NCBI GenBank assembly: GCA_003427395.1
Contig: BFEA01000008.1
Coordinates: 2,756,632-2,777,413, forward strand
From: Chara braunii
Taxonomy: Eukaryota; Streptophyta; Charophyceae; Charales; Characeae
DNA length: 20,782 nucleotides
Reading direction: 5' to 3'
This document shows, piece by piece, positions 8,396 through 17,548 of this stretch (its first letter is position 1; each line of letters opens with the position of its first letter). Position numbers and translations under genes: made by a program. The notes under the pieces were generated by a model. The model did not search any database and had not been told where the DNA came from. It saw only the letters and a program-made list of their open reading frames with translations.

Positions 8396-9841
8396 GCCAG
8401 ATTGCACAAGTTCAAAGCAAGTAGTCTGATCGAGTCCCATGGACGCATGTGTGCGGCCGCGTTCTATAACTATTATAAGCAAAATCAGGAGGAGGGTATG
8501 TACCTAGTTTATGTCTCTGCTGCAGGCGATCCGGGCAAAATGTCGCCGGAGATAGAGGGAGTAGTTGCCAAGTACCCTGATCTATTTGAAGAGCCGACAG
8601 GGGTTGTAGAGAGGGAGGTCGTCCACGCGATAGAGATTATCCGAGGGTCTAGCATCCCAAAGGGTAGGATCTATCGGATGTCTCCAGGCGAGCTCGATGA
8701 GCTTCGCCGACAACTCAAGGAACTCGTAGAGAAGGGTTGGATCCGGCCGAGTGTCTCTCCTTATGGGTCTCCAGTTCTATTCATACCTAAGAAGAAGGAG
8801 GGAACACTTAGGATGTGCATTGACTATAGGGGCCTCAATGCCATCACTGTAAAGAACAGAGAGCCCCTACCGTGCATCGATGATCTGCTAGATAGAGTGC
8901 AAGGGTGTCGGTACTTCAGTAAGATAAATCTGAAGTCCGGGTACCATCAAATTGCAATCCGGCCCGAGGATCAACACAAAACCGCCTTTCAGACCAGGTA
9001 CGGTCTGTACGAGTTTCTGATGATGCCTTTTGGCCTTTGCAATGCTCCTGGCACCTTTCAGCACGCTATGAATCGGATATTCCATGACTACTTGGATAAG
9101 TTTGTCATCGTGTACCTCGATGACATACTTATTTTTAGTAAGACTGTTGAGGAGCATGTTGCACATTTGGACAACGTCCTCAGTCTCCTGCGACAACACA
9201 AGTTCAAGATCAACGGTGAGAAGTGCGAGTTTGGCCGCACCCGTGTCTTGTACTTGGGTCATGAGATCTCCGTGGACGGGTTGAAGCCCGATGACGCGAA
9301 GGTGGCCAGCATTCGTGATTGGCCACGTCCTCAATCTATGACTGAGATGAGATCTTTCTTAGGAATGACAGGCTACTATAGGACCTCCGTTAAGAATTAT
9401 AGTATAGTGGCCGCTCCTTTGACTGATCTGACACGCCTTGACACCCCATGGGAGTGGACAGACGAGTGTGAGGCTGCTTTCAGACATCTGAAGCATGTGT
9501 TGACGCACTATGAGGTCTTGAAACTTCCTGATCCTGATAAGCCGTTTATAGTCACCACGGATGTCAGCCAATATGGCATTGGCGCCGTCCATGAGAAGGA
9601 ACTCTATGCGGTTTACAAGGCTCTGACCCATTGGAGACACTATCTCCTTGGGAGGTTCTTCATCCTCAGGACTGATCATCAGACCCTGAGATGGATGAGA
9701 ACTCAGTCAGTACTCTCTGACACTCTCAAGCGTTGGATCGAAGTCATTGAGCAGTATGACTTTGACCCTCAATATCTGAAAGGGGAGTACAACAAGGTTG
9801 CTGACGCCTTGTCGTGTAGCCTGATTTCTCAGGTGCGCTGA
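8144..9841 (+). pseudogene. pol: Reverse transcriptase and RNase H of pol, with damaged active sites
   Basis: The longest open frame of the element, 565 codons from a GTG that is not a real start; it is part of a polyprotein. Residues 1-90 are protease C-terminus, about 170-345 are RT with PSVSPYGSPVLFIPKK, MCIDYRGLN, MMPFGLCNAPGTFQ and YLDD (aspartates 326-327), then the connection IRDWPRPQSMTEMRSFLG. In motif A the expected FSK-I-D-LKSGYHQI reads INLKSGYHQI: Asn262 (8927-8929, AAT) replaces the first metal-binding Asp. RNase H follows: Asp473 (TTDVSQYGIGAV) and Asp511 (RTDHQTLRW) remain, but only about 12 residues separate Asp473 from HEKEL, where about 40 are normal, indicating an in-frame loss at 9589/9590. 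The frame ends at TGA 9839-9841; the next pol segment is in another frame. Confidence 0.9.
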
Positions 9842-11385
9842 TTACTGAGTTCGATCTGACGGACAATGTTACTCAGTCCTTGGTGGAAACCTATCGCGAG
9901 GACCAGTTCATGTCTAAGATCATACACAGACTTCAGGCGAAGGACAAGAAGACCTCTGCCGAGTTTGAGTTGGTCAATGGCTTGCTGTTCCTTGAGAAGG
10001 CAGGGAATAAACGATTGTGTGTCCCTAATAGCGAGTCTTTGCGTAGTTTATTTTTAGGTGAGTGTCATGATGCCACCGGCCATTTTGGGTACAAGAAGAC
10101 CGCAGCTAATCCGCTGCAGCGGTTTTGGTGGCCCACGATGATGCGAGATGCCCAACTGTACGTGGAGACTTGTCAAGTCTGTCAGAGGGACAAGCCACGT
10201 ACGCAGGCTCCTCTTGGGCTTTTGAAGCCCCTTCCGATTCCAAAACGGCCTGGTGAGAGTCTGTCCATGGACTTCATGGATACTCTGGTCACCAGCAAGA
10301 GTGGGATGCAACACATCTTCGTCATCGTGGATAGATTCAGTAAGTACGCTAGGTTAGTAGCAATGCCGAAAACAGCAAAGACGGAGTATGTGATCCGAAT
10401 GTTCAAAGAGAACTGGGTTAGAGACTTTGGGTTACTGAAGTCTATTATCAGTGACAGGGTTGTCCGGTTTACAAGTGAATTGTGGAAGGCCACTGCTGCA
10501 GACCAGGGAACCCATATGCAAATGACTTTTGGGAACCACCCAGAGACCAACGGCCAGGCATAGCAATTGAATCGCGTTGTACAACACCTGTTGAGGCACT
10601 ACATCAAGCCCAACCAGGTAGACTGGGATGAGAAGCTTGCTCTCATCCCTAGCCTGTACAACAATGCTGTACACAGCGCCACTGGGGTGAGCCCGAACAG
10701 TTTACTATTGACTTTCAAGCCTAGACTACCCCTAGACTTTCTCCTTCCTGAGAATCAATCAACTGCTGCACCGGGTACTTTAGAGTTTGCCTACAGATAT
10801 GAACAGAAAATGCAGCAGGCGGTAGAGCAGATGCAGAAGGCACAGGCAGCAATGATAGAGTCCAAGAACAGACACCGCCGACCTTCTACGTTTTAGGTTG
10901 GGGACAGAGTTTGGGTAAAGTCCTCAGAACTGGGACAATACGGGATTTCCCGTAAACTCATGCCACAGTACTTTGGACCATGGGAAGTCTTAGATATTGT
11001 CGGGACTGATCCAGATGGGCCATCTTATGTAATCCGAATCCCAGGTCGTCTTCGTACTTACCCCGTCTTTCATGCCTCCAAACTTGCACCTTTCAAAGAA
11101 ACTGATCAGTTTCCATCTCGCCGCTCAATGCTGCCCCCAACCATGGACGGAGAGGTGGACATCGATGACATCGTGGACCACAGAGAGCTGCCGGTATCAA
11201 GACCAACAGGCAAGGGACGTCCTGCGAAAGCGAAGTTGCAGTATCGCGTTCGGTTCCGCCATCACACTGATCCGAAGGAGGACCGCTGGTTCACCAGGGA
11301 GGAACTCATGCAGACCGCTCCGCAAGTTGTAGCCCACTACGAGAGATCTCTGCAGAACGGAAAGCGCCCTATGGTTGAAGATTGA
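9832..11385 (+). pseudogene. int: Integrase with GPY/F-like region and chromodomain-like tail, two TAG stops
   Basis: Would insert the cDNA into the genome. The frame is open from about 9832 through linker residues, then zinc-binding HHCC (HDATGH and CQVCQ), catalytic core with Asp in SMDFMDTL and Asp in ISDR, and HPETNGQA. Exactly 35 residues after the second Asp comes TAG (10561-10563), the position of the D,D-35-E glutamate. The same frame resumes with QLNRVVQHLLRHYIKP and NAVHSATGVSPNSLL, meets a second TAG at 10894-10896, then GDRVWVK, PQYFGPWEV and VFHASKLAPF (GPY/F-type). The last 60 residues, VDIDDIVDHREL to FTREELMQTAPQVVAHYE, look like a degenerate chromodomain, which in chromoviruses steers insertion to marked chromatin. 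TGA/end at 11383-11385. Confidence 0.88.
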
Positions 11386-11410
11386 GCTTCTCACAGGACT
11401 GTTGAAGCTA

Positions 11411-11422
11411 AGGAGAAGGGAA
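11411..11422 (+). promoter_or_regulatory. Polypurine tract
   Basis: AGGAGAAGGGAA lies directly against the TG of the 3' LTR, the expected site where RNase H leaves the primer for plus-strand synthesis. All twelve bases are purines. Confidence 0.85.
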
Positions 11423-12390
11423 TGCGAGGCCACTGCCTCTATGAGCCCATTCCGCCCCCATTCTGGAGCCAGTTGGCCGCCCTAAGTGAAGGCAGGCTCG
11501 ACGAGGCCCTCAAGGCCTTATTTCGACCACCGCGCAACTAAGGAAATTCAGGCAGTTGCGCAGCGCCAGTTGGTTGAGAGAACCCAACCCTGGGCCGCCT
11601 GTGTGAATGTATGGAAAGCAGGCCCTGGGCTGGATACGGGTACTGGGCCAAACACACGCGAAAGGCAGTTGGGTGCATGCAACCACCTCAGGCCCCAGGC
11701 CTGTTCTCGATCGTGCTGGGCCTCAGGCTACCGGGGCCTACTGGAAGCTTCCTGGGACTGGACGCAGGCAGGCCACTTCTGAGGCCTACTGGAAGCTTCC
11801 TGGGACTGGACGCAGGCAGGCCACTTCGATATAGCAAAGGGCCTGCCTCCACATTCCTCATTCGGGTGCTGGCTGCATGCTGTGCAAGCGCTGCCGCGCT
11901 AATTGCTGGCTGGTGCCTACGCGCTCACGGGCGAGCAGGGAAGGAGCAGGCAGCCATAGCCGAGCTGCGCTGCTGTAAGCTGGGTGTGGCGCAGGGTGGT
12001 CCTTGGGTGCAAGTGGCATCTGTGTGTTGAGGAACGAGGTTGTGAGTAAGGCGAGAGACATACCTGGTGCTGGAAGCGTGTGACATTGGTCGCTGTATGC
12101 TCGTACTTCGGGAGAGCTGTTGTCGTCAACTTCGGCATTGTAGTATAGGCTAGATAGGATCTGCCACATGTAGTCTGGGCGCCGAGCGCCAGATAGGATA
12201 TCAACTCTGGTTCTTCGTTGATGATGATGATGGGACTTTTTCAGCATTGTCAATTATGAACTCTTGGTGTGTTCTTATTTGGTGAATCTCGTGATGCAAT
12301 TCTGCTGTTGGTTCGAGGTCATGACTATCTGGACTCATATGTATGATGCTGTTTGATTGCTGAAGTTCGCTATTGCTCATCTTCCTTGCA
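11423..12390 (+). repeat. 3' LTR, 968 bp
   Basis: Matches the 5' LTR end to end but is 62 bp longer: a 48-bp tandem duplication (11735-11830), 14 extra bases near 11881-11898 and a single A give +63, and one base is missing near 11589. It has no N bases. It would provide the polyadenylation signal. Confidence 0.95.
11735..11830 (+). repeat. 48-bp tandem duplication inside the 3' LTR
   Basis: Two adjacent units, 11735-11782 and 11783-11830, with the first 45 bases identical (starting GGCCTACTGGAAGC, ending GGCCACTTC). The 5' LTR carries one unit. Because both LTRs are copied from one template at integration, the duplication most simply arose after insertion, or the 5' LTR lost a unit. Confidence 0.9.
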
Positions 12391-12394
12391 CCAC
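12391..12394. repeat. Target-site duplication, right copy (CCAC)
   Basis: Pairs with CCAC at 3668-3671. It shows that the two flanks were contiguous before insertion. Confidence 0.75.
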
Positions 12395-12983
12395 AGGAAA
12401 AAGGATGGAAAAACCGTCCGGCCAAAAAAAACGGGCAAAGAATTTTGGAAAGCTGGAAAGCAGTTCTGCGGGGACCCCACCGCGGAGGACCAAATGCGCC
12501 GTGGAAACCCTTTGGGAATCAGTTGAGCCAATCGTTGCCTTTCTCCGTCGGCACTCATTTTTTTTTTCTTGTTTTCTTCGTTTTTTCCTTTATTTTTTGG
12601 TGGCACTCTTGGTCGCTATTGGCTGCTGCCTCCCGTGAGACTTTTCCAAGACCTTTCCAGGACAGACACGCCCTCCCGCCTACCCTCTAGAGTTGGCACA
12701 CAGCGAGGAATCCTCCTGTGAGACCTTTCCAGGCTGCGGACTATGTGAAAACAGAAAAGTACGTTTTTCCAAGCCGCAATCTTCGGTCTGTGGGGTCCGG
12801 GAAAACGGTTTGCGGGAGAAATTTCACCTTTCTGTGGACATCTGCCGCAGGCTGTGGGGTCCCAGAAACAGTTTTGCGGCAAAGTTTTCCCTTTCCGCGG
12901 TCCTGTGGGGTTCAACTCGGAATGTGTTTCTGTGTTAGGCTTTTATAGTGTTTTTGTGTTTTTTTTTCCGTTTTCTTTGGCCT

Positions 12984-12984
<1 letters not shown>
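12395..12984. repeat. Non-coding flank with a degenerate minisatellite
   Basis: No gene seen. CTGTGGGGT occurs at 12788, 12852 and 12903, each followed by related G/A/T-rich sequence (AACGGTTTGCGG, AACAGTTTTGCGG), giving diverged units of about 64 and 51 bp. An inverted relative (CTGCGGGGACCCCACCGCGG) lies near 12466. TGTGAGACCTTTCCAGG-type segments near 12635 and 12716 form another short repeat. Minus-strand open frames here only translate the repeats. Confidence 0.5.
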
Positions 12985-13015
<31 letters not shown>

Positions 13016-13036
13016 CGTTTGTTTGTTTGTTTGTTT
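12985..13036. repeat. 31-base T run followed by (GTTT)5
   Basis: Thirty-one T bases at 12985-13015, one C, then five GTTT units. On the minus strand this is poly(A) preceded by (AAAC)n, which could be the tail of a retroposed element reading leftward, but I see no element body for it. Confidence 0.85.
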
Positions 13037-13112
13037 GGACTATGGGCCCACATTTTTGAATTTTCGTCGAATTTTGCACCGAAACTATCGGTGAAAACGG
13101 CGATCCGCTCAA

Positions 13113-13180
13113 AGGCAATGCAATCCCATCCAATCCACTCTGCTCCAGTGAGTGCAATCCGATCCAATCCAATCAAACTC
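13113..13180. repeat. Short CCAAT-like pentamer patch
   Basis: Contains GCAATCC, CATCCAATCC and GATCCAATCCAATC units like those of 3240-3605. It lies just past the splice donor of the minus-strand exon, so it would be intronic to that gene. Confidence 0.6.
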
Positions 13181-13195
13181 ACTCTCAGTACTGAC

Positions 13196-13361
13196 CTGAT
13201 CCCAAGTAACCACGGTGACTTTCTCCAATATGCACATACTGCAGCTTATCACCACATAATTCAATGGCACCAGAGAGGCTGTTCTCCTCGATATTCATGT
13301 GGTAAGTGTCAAGATGAACAAACACATTTGGTTCACCCACCTCCTCCACCAGCTCCACCCC
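13196..13361 (-). CDS. Exon of a D-tagatose 3-epimerase-like sugar epimerase
   Basis: A 166-base exon on the minus strand, bordered upstream by a T-rich tract and TGTGTGCAG and downstream by G|GTCAGT, phase 0 in and phase 1 out. It encodes GVELVEEVGEPNVFVHLDTY, then HMNIEE, then GDKLQYVHIGESHRGYLGSG. These are hallmarks of the xylose-isomerase-like TIM-barrel epimerases (D-tagatose/D-psicose/L-ribulose 3-epimerases): the Asp of LDTYHMN and the His of VHIGES correspond to metal ligands, and the Arg of SHRG to a substrate contact. The family interconverts ketoses at C3 or acts as related isomerases; the exact substrate cannot be read from one exon. I did not find the neighbouring exons. The retrotransposon lies on the downstream side of this exon on the opposite strand, so it may sit in an intron or just beyond the gene. 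Confidence 0.8.
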
Positions 13362-13984
13362 CTGCACACACAAAAAGACGCATATAGACATTTTCAGTTC
13401 GGCAATCGTATGCAAGGGGAGCAGGAGGAGGTGCAGGAGGATGAGCTCAAGCAGCAGCAACAGCAGAACATGATAAATCCCACTCCTGACAAATCCTCCT
13501 GCGTCACCTCGTCTGCTGCATTCTTGTTAGGAATTCGCCAAACTTCAACTTATTTCCATGCGCAGCACTCAAACAACTGAAGTGAAGTGAAGGACCAATC
13601 TTGAAGATGGCAATTGGAGAAACGCTTTACACCACAAAAGCTCATATTGCACGATCACACCAGCACACTTGATAAAAAAATTAAAAGGCGACGTCCACTT
13701 GAGAGCCAGGCTGCATTGAGCAGTCTGCAACAAAATGCACTCAAAACTGTGCAGTATAGAGCCAGAAAACACTTGCTATGGCTGCGCCCAAACCCCCTCC
13801 TTCAGCTGCCAAGATTGGCGCTGCTACTCCTTCTCTTCACTCCACCAAAATCACGAGCTGACAATGAATGAGCTGTAGTCCTAGCTCGTCACTTTTTTTG
13901 TTGTGCCAATTTTGCCTGGGCCCGCAGGGTCCTACCAGGCTCTGGCCAAGAGAATTTTAGAACTCTACGTCCTATAGGGTTCTA
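13362..13984. other. Likely intron and unassigned sequence
   Basis: Directly upstream (minus sense) of the epimerase exon. The minus frame continues open into hydrophobic intron-like residues, but no further exon is recognised. CAG-rich sequence at 13420-13470 is low complexity. No RNA gene seen. Confidence 0.45.
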
Positions 13985-14084
13985 TGTGTCCAAGATCAGC
14001 TAACAGTATGCTTACTTGGAGGTCCCAGGTTCGAATCTGACTGGTAGCGAACTTGAAAAACAAAAAACAAACACAACTTTTTTT
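13985..14084 (+). mobile_element. Possible tRNA-derived SINE fragment
   Basis: GGTTCGAATCT at 14028-14038 matches the pol III B box; AGATCAGCTAACAGTATGC at about 13993-14011 is a weak A-box and D-arm-like candidate at roughly tRNA spacing. An A-rich tail (GAAAAACAAAAAACAAAC) and a run of seven T (14078-14084, possible pol III terminator) follow. The T-stem does not pair well and no target duplication was found. A second perfect B box (GGTTCGAATCC, 14110-14120) lies just beyond without a visible A box. Confidence 0.35.
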
Positions 14085-14158
14085 CGCTTTGCATTTGGGC
14101 CAGGTCTCGGGTTCGAATCCCCCTCAGCCCAACACTTCTTCCTCCTCCACGCCATCAG

Positions 14159-14235
14159 GCTGAGGAGGAGGAGGAGGACGACGAGAAGGAGGAAGCAGAA
14201 GCAGAAGAAGAAGGAAAAAGAAGAAGAAGAAGCAC
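14159..14235. repeat. Purine-rich (GAG/GAA/AAG)n tract
   Basis: Irregular GAG, GAA and AAG trinucleotides for about 75 bases. The Leu/Ser-rich and Lys/Glu-rich open frames that cross it are composition effects. Confidence 0.8.
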
Positions 14236-14390
14236 CAAGCATTCATCACCAACTGTGTTTCTCAATTTTGCCCTTGTTACTTCGAAATTTGAAAATTCAA
14301 AGTTACTGGTTGGTTCTTGTTGTTTTCACAATTGGCCTCAGGCCAGGCTCAGGGGATATTTCTGCAATTTTCTGCTACCGAACATGTGGG

Positions 14391-14418
14391 TAAATACTAA
14401 ATACTAAATACTAAATAT
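14391..14418. repeat. Four 7-bp units (TAAATAC)
   Basis: Three exact TAAATAC units and a fourth TAAATAT in tandem. No gene context. Confidence 0.85.
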
Positions 14419-15394
14419 AGTTTGCCTAAGGATTTGGCTGTCACCCAGTAGGCATATAAACAATGCAGCGTACCAGACCTTTCCAGGACTTCCGTCTCCC
14501 TCCAGGAAAGTAGAAAGATACAGTGGTACCCGCCCATGGAAAGTTATATATGTGCCCAGTTCCTGAACGAGGCCGGGCCCAGAGGCCGGCTGACTGGCTG
14601 GCCATCAATATACAAGAGCAGCCAATCCAAAAGTCACACTTGGGCTCACTTGACCGCAGTGAGAGACTCGTGCAATCGCGCTGGCTTGAAGCCATGGGTA
14701 CTGGGCTATGGTAGTGGCCCTAGTGGGAGTAGCGCTAGCCCATCAGGGGCAGAGGAAGTCACGAGGCAGCTGAAACTTGGCGGCTAGACAACATGGTGGA
14801 GGCTTCTGAGACAGGAAAGAGGGACTCTGATGCCGTTCTTCGAGGCGGTTTATGAGTTCTTGTTTCTTCGTGTGAAAGTGAAACCTGTACACTTCAAACT
14901 GTGATAATCTAATGACCTGCAAAATTGCAGACTGTGAGACCACCTGTTTCCTGAATATTGCTGCATGTTGGACTGATTTGCTGAGATTTCCATGTTCTGC
15001 TGTGATTTGCTGTGTTTTCTGAGTGACTGCGTGGCTCACCATGAACGTGTATGTGCCTTGTGCTTGCCTGAGTCCAAGTCTGTGTCCTTGTGCTAACTCT
15101 GTTTCCGTGCCGTGTTTCTGCACCACGATCTGGGGTAGAATGGTAATGAGAATAGACAGAGCCAGACCGGAAATTTGGCAACAGGAGAACTAACCAGAAG
15201 CTCTAGACTGTCAAGGGTAGTAGTAGAATTTGATAGGGACCCGGCAGGCCTTTTTCTGCAACTCGAACAGTTCCAAGTAGGCCCAGTAGTCTCAGGGGGA
15301 AAATCCAGCAACTTCCGAAACGTTCCAGGGCCTGTGCATAGATTGGTACTAGGGTAGATTAAGGCCTTGGGGGGTAGGAAATGAATATAAAACA
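14419..15394. other. No gene recognised
   Basis: Open frames of 80-127 codons exist on both strands, but none shows domain motifs or splice structure. AGACCTTTCCAGGA near 14473 repeats a segment seen near 12647. Confidence 0.45.
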
Positions 15395-15790
15395 ATGTTG
15401 TCGAGGATTACGTCTCACAGTACAACAACCATGCAACAGCATGAACCCCGTCCATGCACCAGACCTTCGACCTCGTACTGCTCAGTCTGTACGGGAGCGA
15501 ATGCTCCTCCTTCTTACATACCCACTATTCATGCCCGTCGTCCCAGTTTGGGAAGTCCAAGTCCTGGTACGACTCCGAGGGACCGCTACTCGGTTCTTGG
15601 GGGGTAGTTGCAGGCTGCAATAATGTTCCCGCCAAAAGGTAGGAACTTGCAGTAGATCCAGGGCACCAAGGGAGGCCGAGCTACAGTGAAATTCGGCCAA
15701 GAATCACAGGTAGAAAAAGAGTATATCATTCGGTGCCGAGAGGAGTAGAGCCCTCTTTGGTTCATTGTTCGGGTGGCCAAGCCTTGAGGC
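15395..15790 (+). pseudogene. Weak coding-like frame broken by TAG codons
   Basis: One plus frame reads a Pro/Ser/Thr-rich stretch (HARRPSLGSPSPGTTPRDRY) and then FPPKGRNLQ and KFGQESQVEKEYIIRCREE, interrupted by TAG at 15605-15607, 15653-15655 and 15746-15748 before a TGA at 15785-15787. A TATA-like GAATATAAAACA lies at about 15382. The residue composition is protein-like, but I recognise no family; it could be decayed gag-type sequence, an old exon or chance. Confidence 0.2.
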
Positions 15791-15825
15791 TGCTTGGGCA
15801 CTCACCATCCTGGTGAGGCGCTGGA

Positions 15826-16002
15826 TGGAGGAAGAAAGCAGAGCTGGCTCCCACCTTGGCTATCGTGGAAGAAGCCAAGGTGAGGGAGGAAGAAGACATG
15901 GCTATGGAAGACCAGTGAGGAGGAAGAACAAGGAAGGAGGAAGGAGAAAGAAGGAGAAAAAAGAAGGAGGAGAAGGAGGACGGAGGACGGAGGACGGAGG
16001 AA
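15826..16002. repeat. Purine-rich GGA/GAA tract with (GGAGGAC) repeats
   Basis: Mostly G and A on the plus strand, with three GGACGGA-type 7-bp units at about 15978-16000. Open frames through it are low complexity. Confidence 0.7.
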
Positions 16003-17510
16003 GCTTACCTTCACTACAGTGGACGGCATCTTCATCTCCTTGGTTGGAGCTGGAACTGGAAGGCCCCTGGATGGGGATACGAAGTCAAGAGGTTCCAGTG
16101 AGTAATATAGGCTTAGCGGGGAAGTGGCAGGGTCAAAAGAGCTTTGCGTTGTCCTTTGGATATCCGGGCTAGGCCTGGATGCTGCCACCATAGCCGGATG
16201 CTCAACCCGGTAGTGATAGGAAGTGTAGCCAAAGGCGATTTCTTGTGATGCCGTCAATAAGCAGGGGATTCGGACATTGATTCTGGTTCTTTCATTCTTT
16301 TTTCTCTCTCCCTTGCTGGAAACCAGGTCCAGCACCCCTTAGATCAGGTGTACACACAGGACGCTTCTCCCCATTATGCTCCAGAGATCCTGAGACAGCT
16401 GCATTGATTACTTCTAACTGGAAGGATTTACCACTGCTCCACCCGTGCTTTCCGGAGAATAACAACTTCTCACAGCATTGATTGCTTCCCCTAGGAAGGA
16501 TTAACCGTCAGAACAAAATTGGAATGTTACACTTTCTAAGTTCCTACTCTATTCCCTTAATTTGCCCCATACCTCCACTTTTGTCTGCACTGCTCCTCTC
16601 AGTCCCCTGAAGTGATCTGCTTCCCTGCCAGCCTTTTGCTTGTCCATCCTACTATCTATTAGAAACTGCCTCCAGCTGACCAGTGTGAGCCTTGCATGGT
16701 GGGACCATCTATGCCACTATTGTGTGCTGCTCGCTATAACTTGTTAAAACTGGGATACCCCAGGATTACCTCTTATAGTTGAAAGCCAGTTCCAGCGTCA
16801 TTTCATGGACTGTTAGAATGACAGAATTCTAATTCCACCTGCTTGCAAGGATAGGCTGCTATCTTTTCCGTGATTACTCCGTGTCCAGTCTGATAGTAGG
16901 CATTCATGTCTGTAGGGACCTCCTCCCTGCAATCGTCTGTCCGCCCCTATATCACTCTTAAGAACACCGCCCCTAAACAAGCGATAGGTCTCCTGATGTC
17001 CATTTATCGAGACCTGAATGTTTGAAGGGAGGTCGGCTAAGGACTGCTCTTCTTATAAAGAGGGGGTGGGGCTTAGGGGGAGATTGCTTATCGGCCAGTC
17101 CTGGCTTTGGATTACCCTCCAAAGTTTAAACACCAGTGGCGTCCCCTTTATCATCGCTATCTTCCCATTCGCCAAGAAGGCTTCCTCAAACCTCGCTTTA
17201 TGTCCCACCGCCTTATTCTCCTCTTTACACATTTTACCCTTGCTCTTCTCCACAGTACTCTGTTTCCCCTAGGGGCTGGAAGAGACACCAAGTTTTCCGG
17301 CATGCATTGCGGTCTTTCCTATTGTCCCTTGGCAACGCTCTCTCCAGCTCCCCCATAGCAAAGCTCTCCCCGGTGTCGTAAAAAGGTTCGTTTCCATTTG
17401 AGACTAGTCTGTTCCAGTCCCAGCAAAAGGAGGAAGGGAATTTCGGATGTTGGAGGAGATGAATGGGGAGAGAGATGGTGGCATGTTCACATTGGTTCCA
17501 TCTTGTGTTC
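16003..17510. other. No gene recognised
   Basis: About 1.5 kb with no supported coding region. One imperfect 32-bp direct repeat is visible, 16401-16432 and 16475-16506, both starting GCATTGATT and ending GAAGGATTTACC or GAAGGATTAACC. The longest frames lack family motifs. Confidence 0.45.

Positions 17511-17548
<38 letters not shown>

Larger units (their letters stand above)
3672..12390 (+). mobile_element. Ty3/gypsy chromovirus-type LTR retrotransposon, non-autonomous by mutation
   Basis: An 8.7-kb element with TG...CA long terminal repeats, tRNA primer site, gag, protease, RT-RNase H, integrase, chromodomain-like C-terminus and polypurine tract, in the order PR-RT-RH-IN that defines Ty3/gypsy. 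It would replicate through an RNA intermediate copied to DNA in cytoplasmic particles. A 4-bp duplication at both ends shows that it arrived as one insertion. The LTRs differ at about 20 substitutions by eye over roughly 900 aligned bases, so it is fairly young. Five clear in-frame stops in gag and integrase, extra stops in the protease stretch, three frameshifts and lesions in each enzyme's catalytic region make it unable to move alone, though its LTRs, PBS and PPT are present. Confidence 0.95.

Noticed and set aside
8888-9334. 148-codon minus-strand frame opposite RT
   Set aside because: Shadow of the strongly conserved RT coding sequence.
12985-13036. Poly(A) tail of a retroposed gene on the minus strand
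   Set aside because: No coding body or target duplication was found next to the run.
14012-14242. Shared GPNAK residues between minus frames at 14012-14242 and 5795-6049
   Set aside because: Five residues only, in frames that are probably not coding; no nucleotide similarity beyond it.
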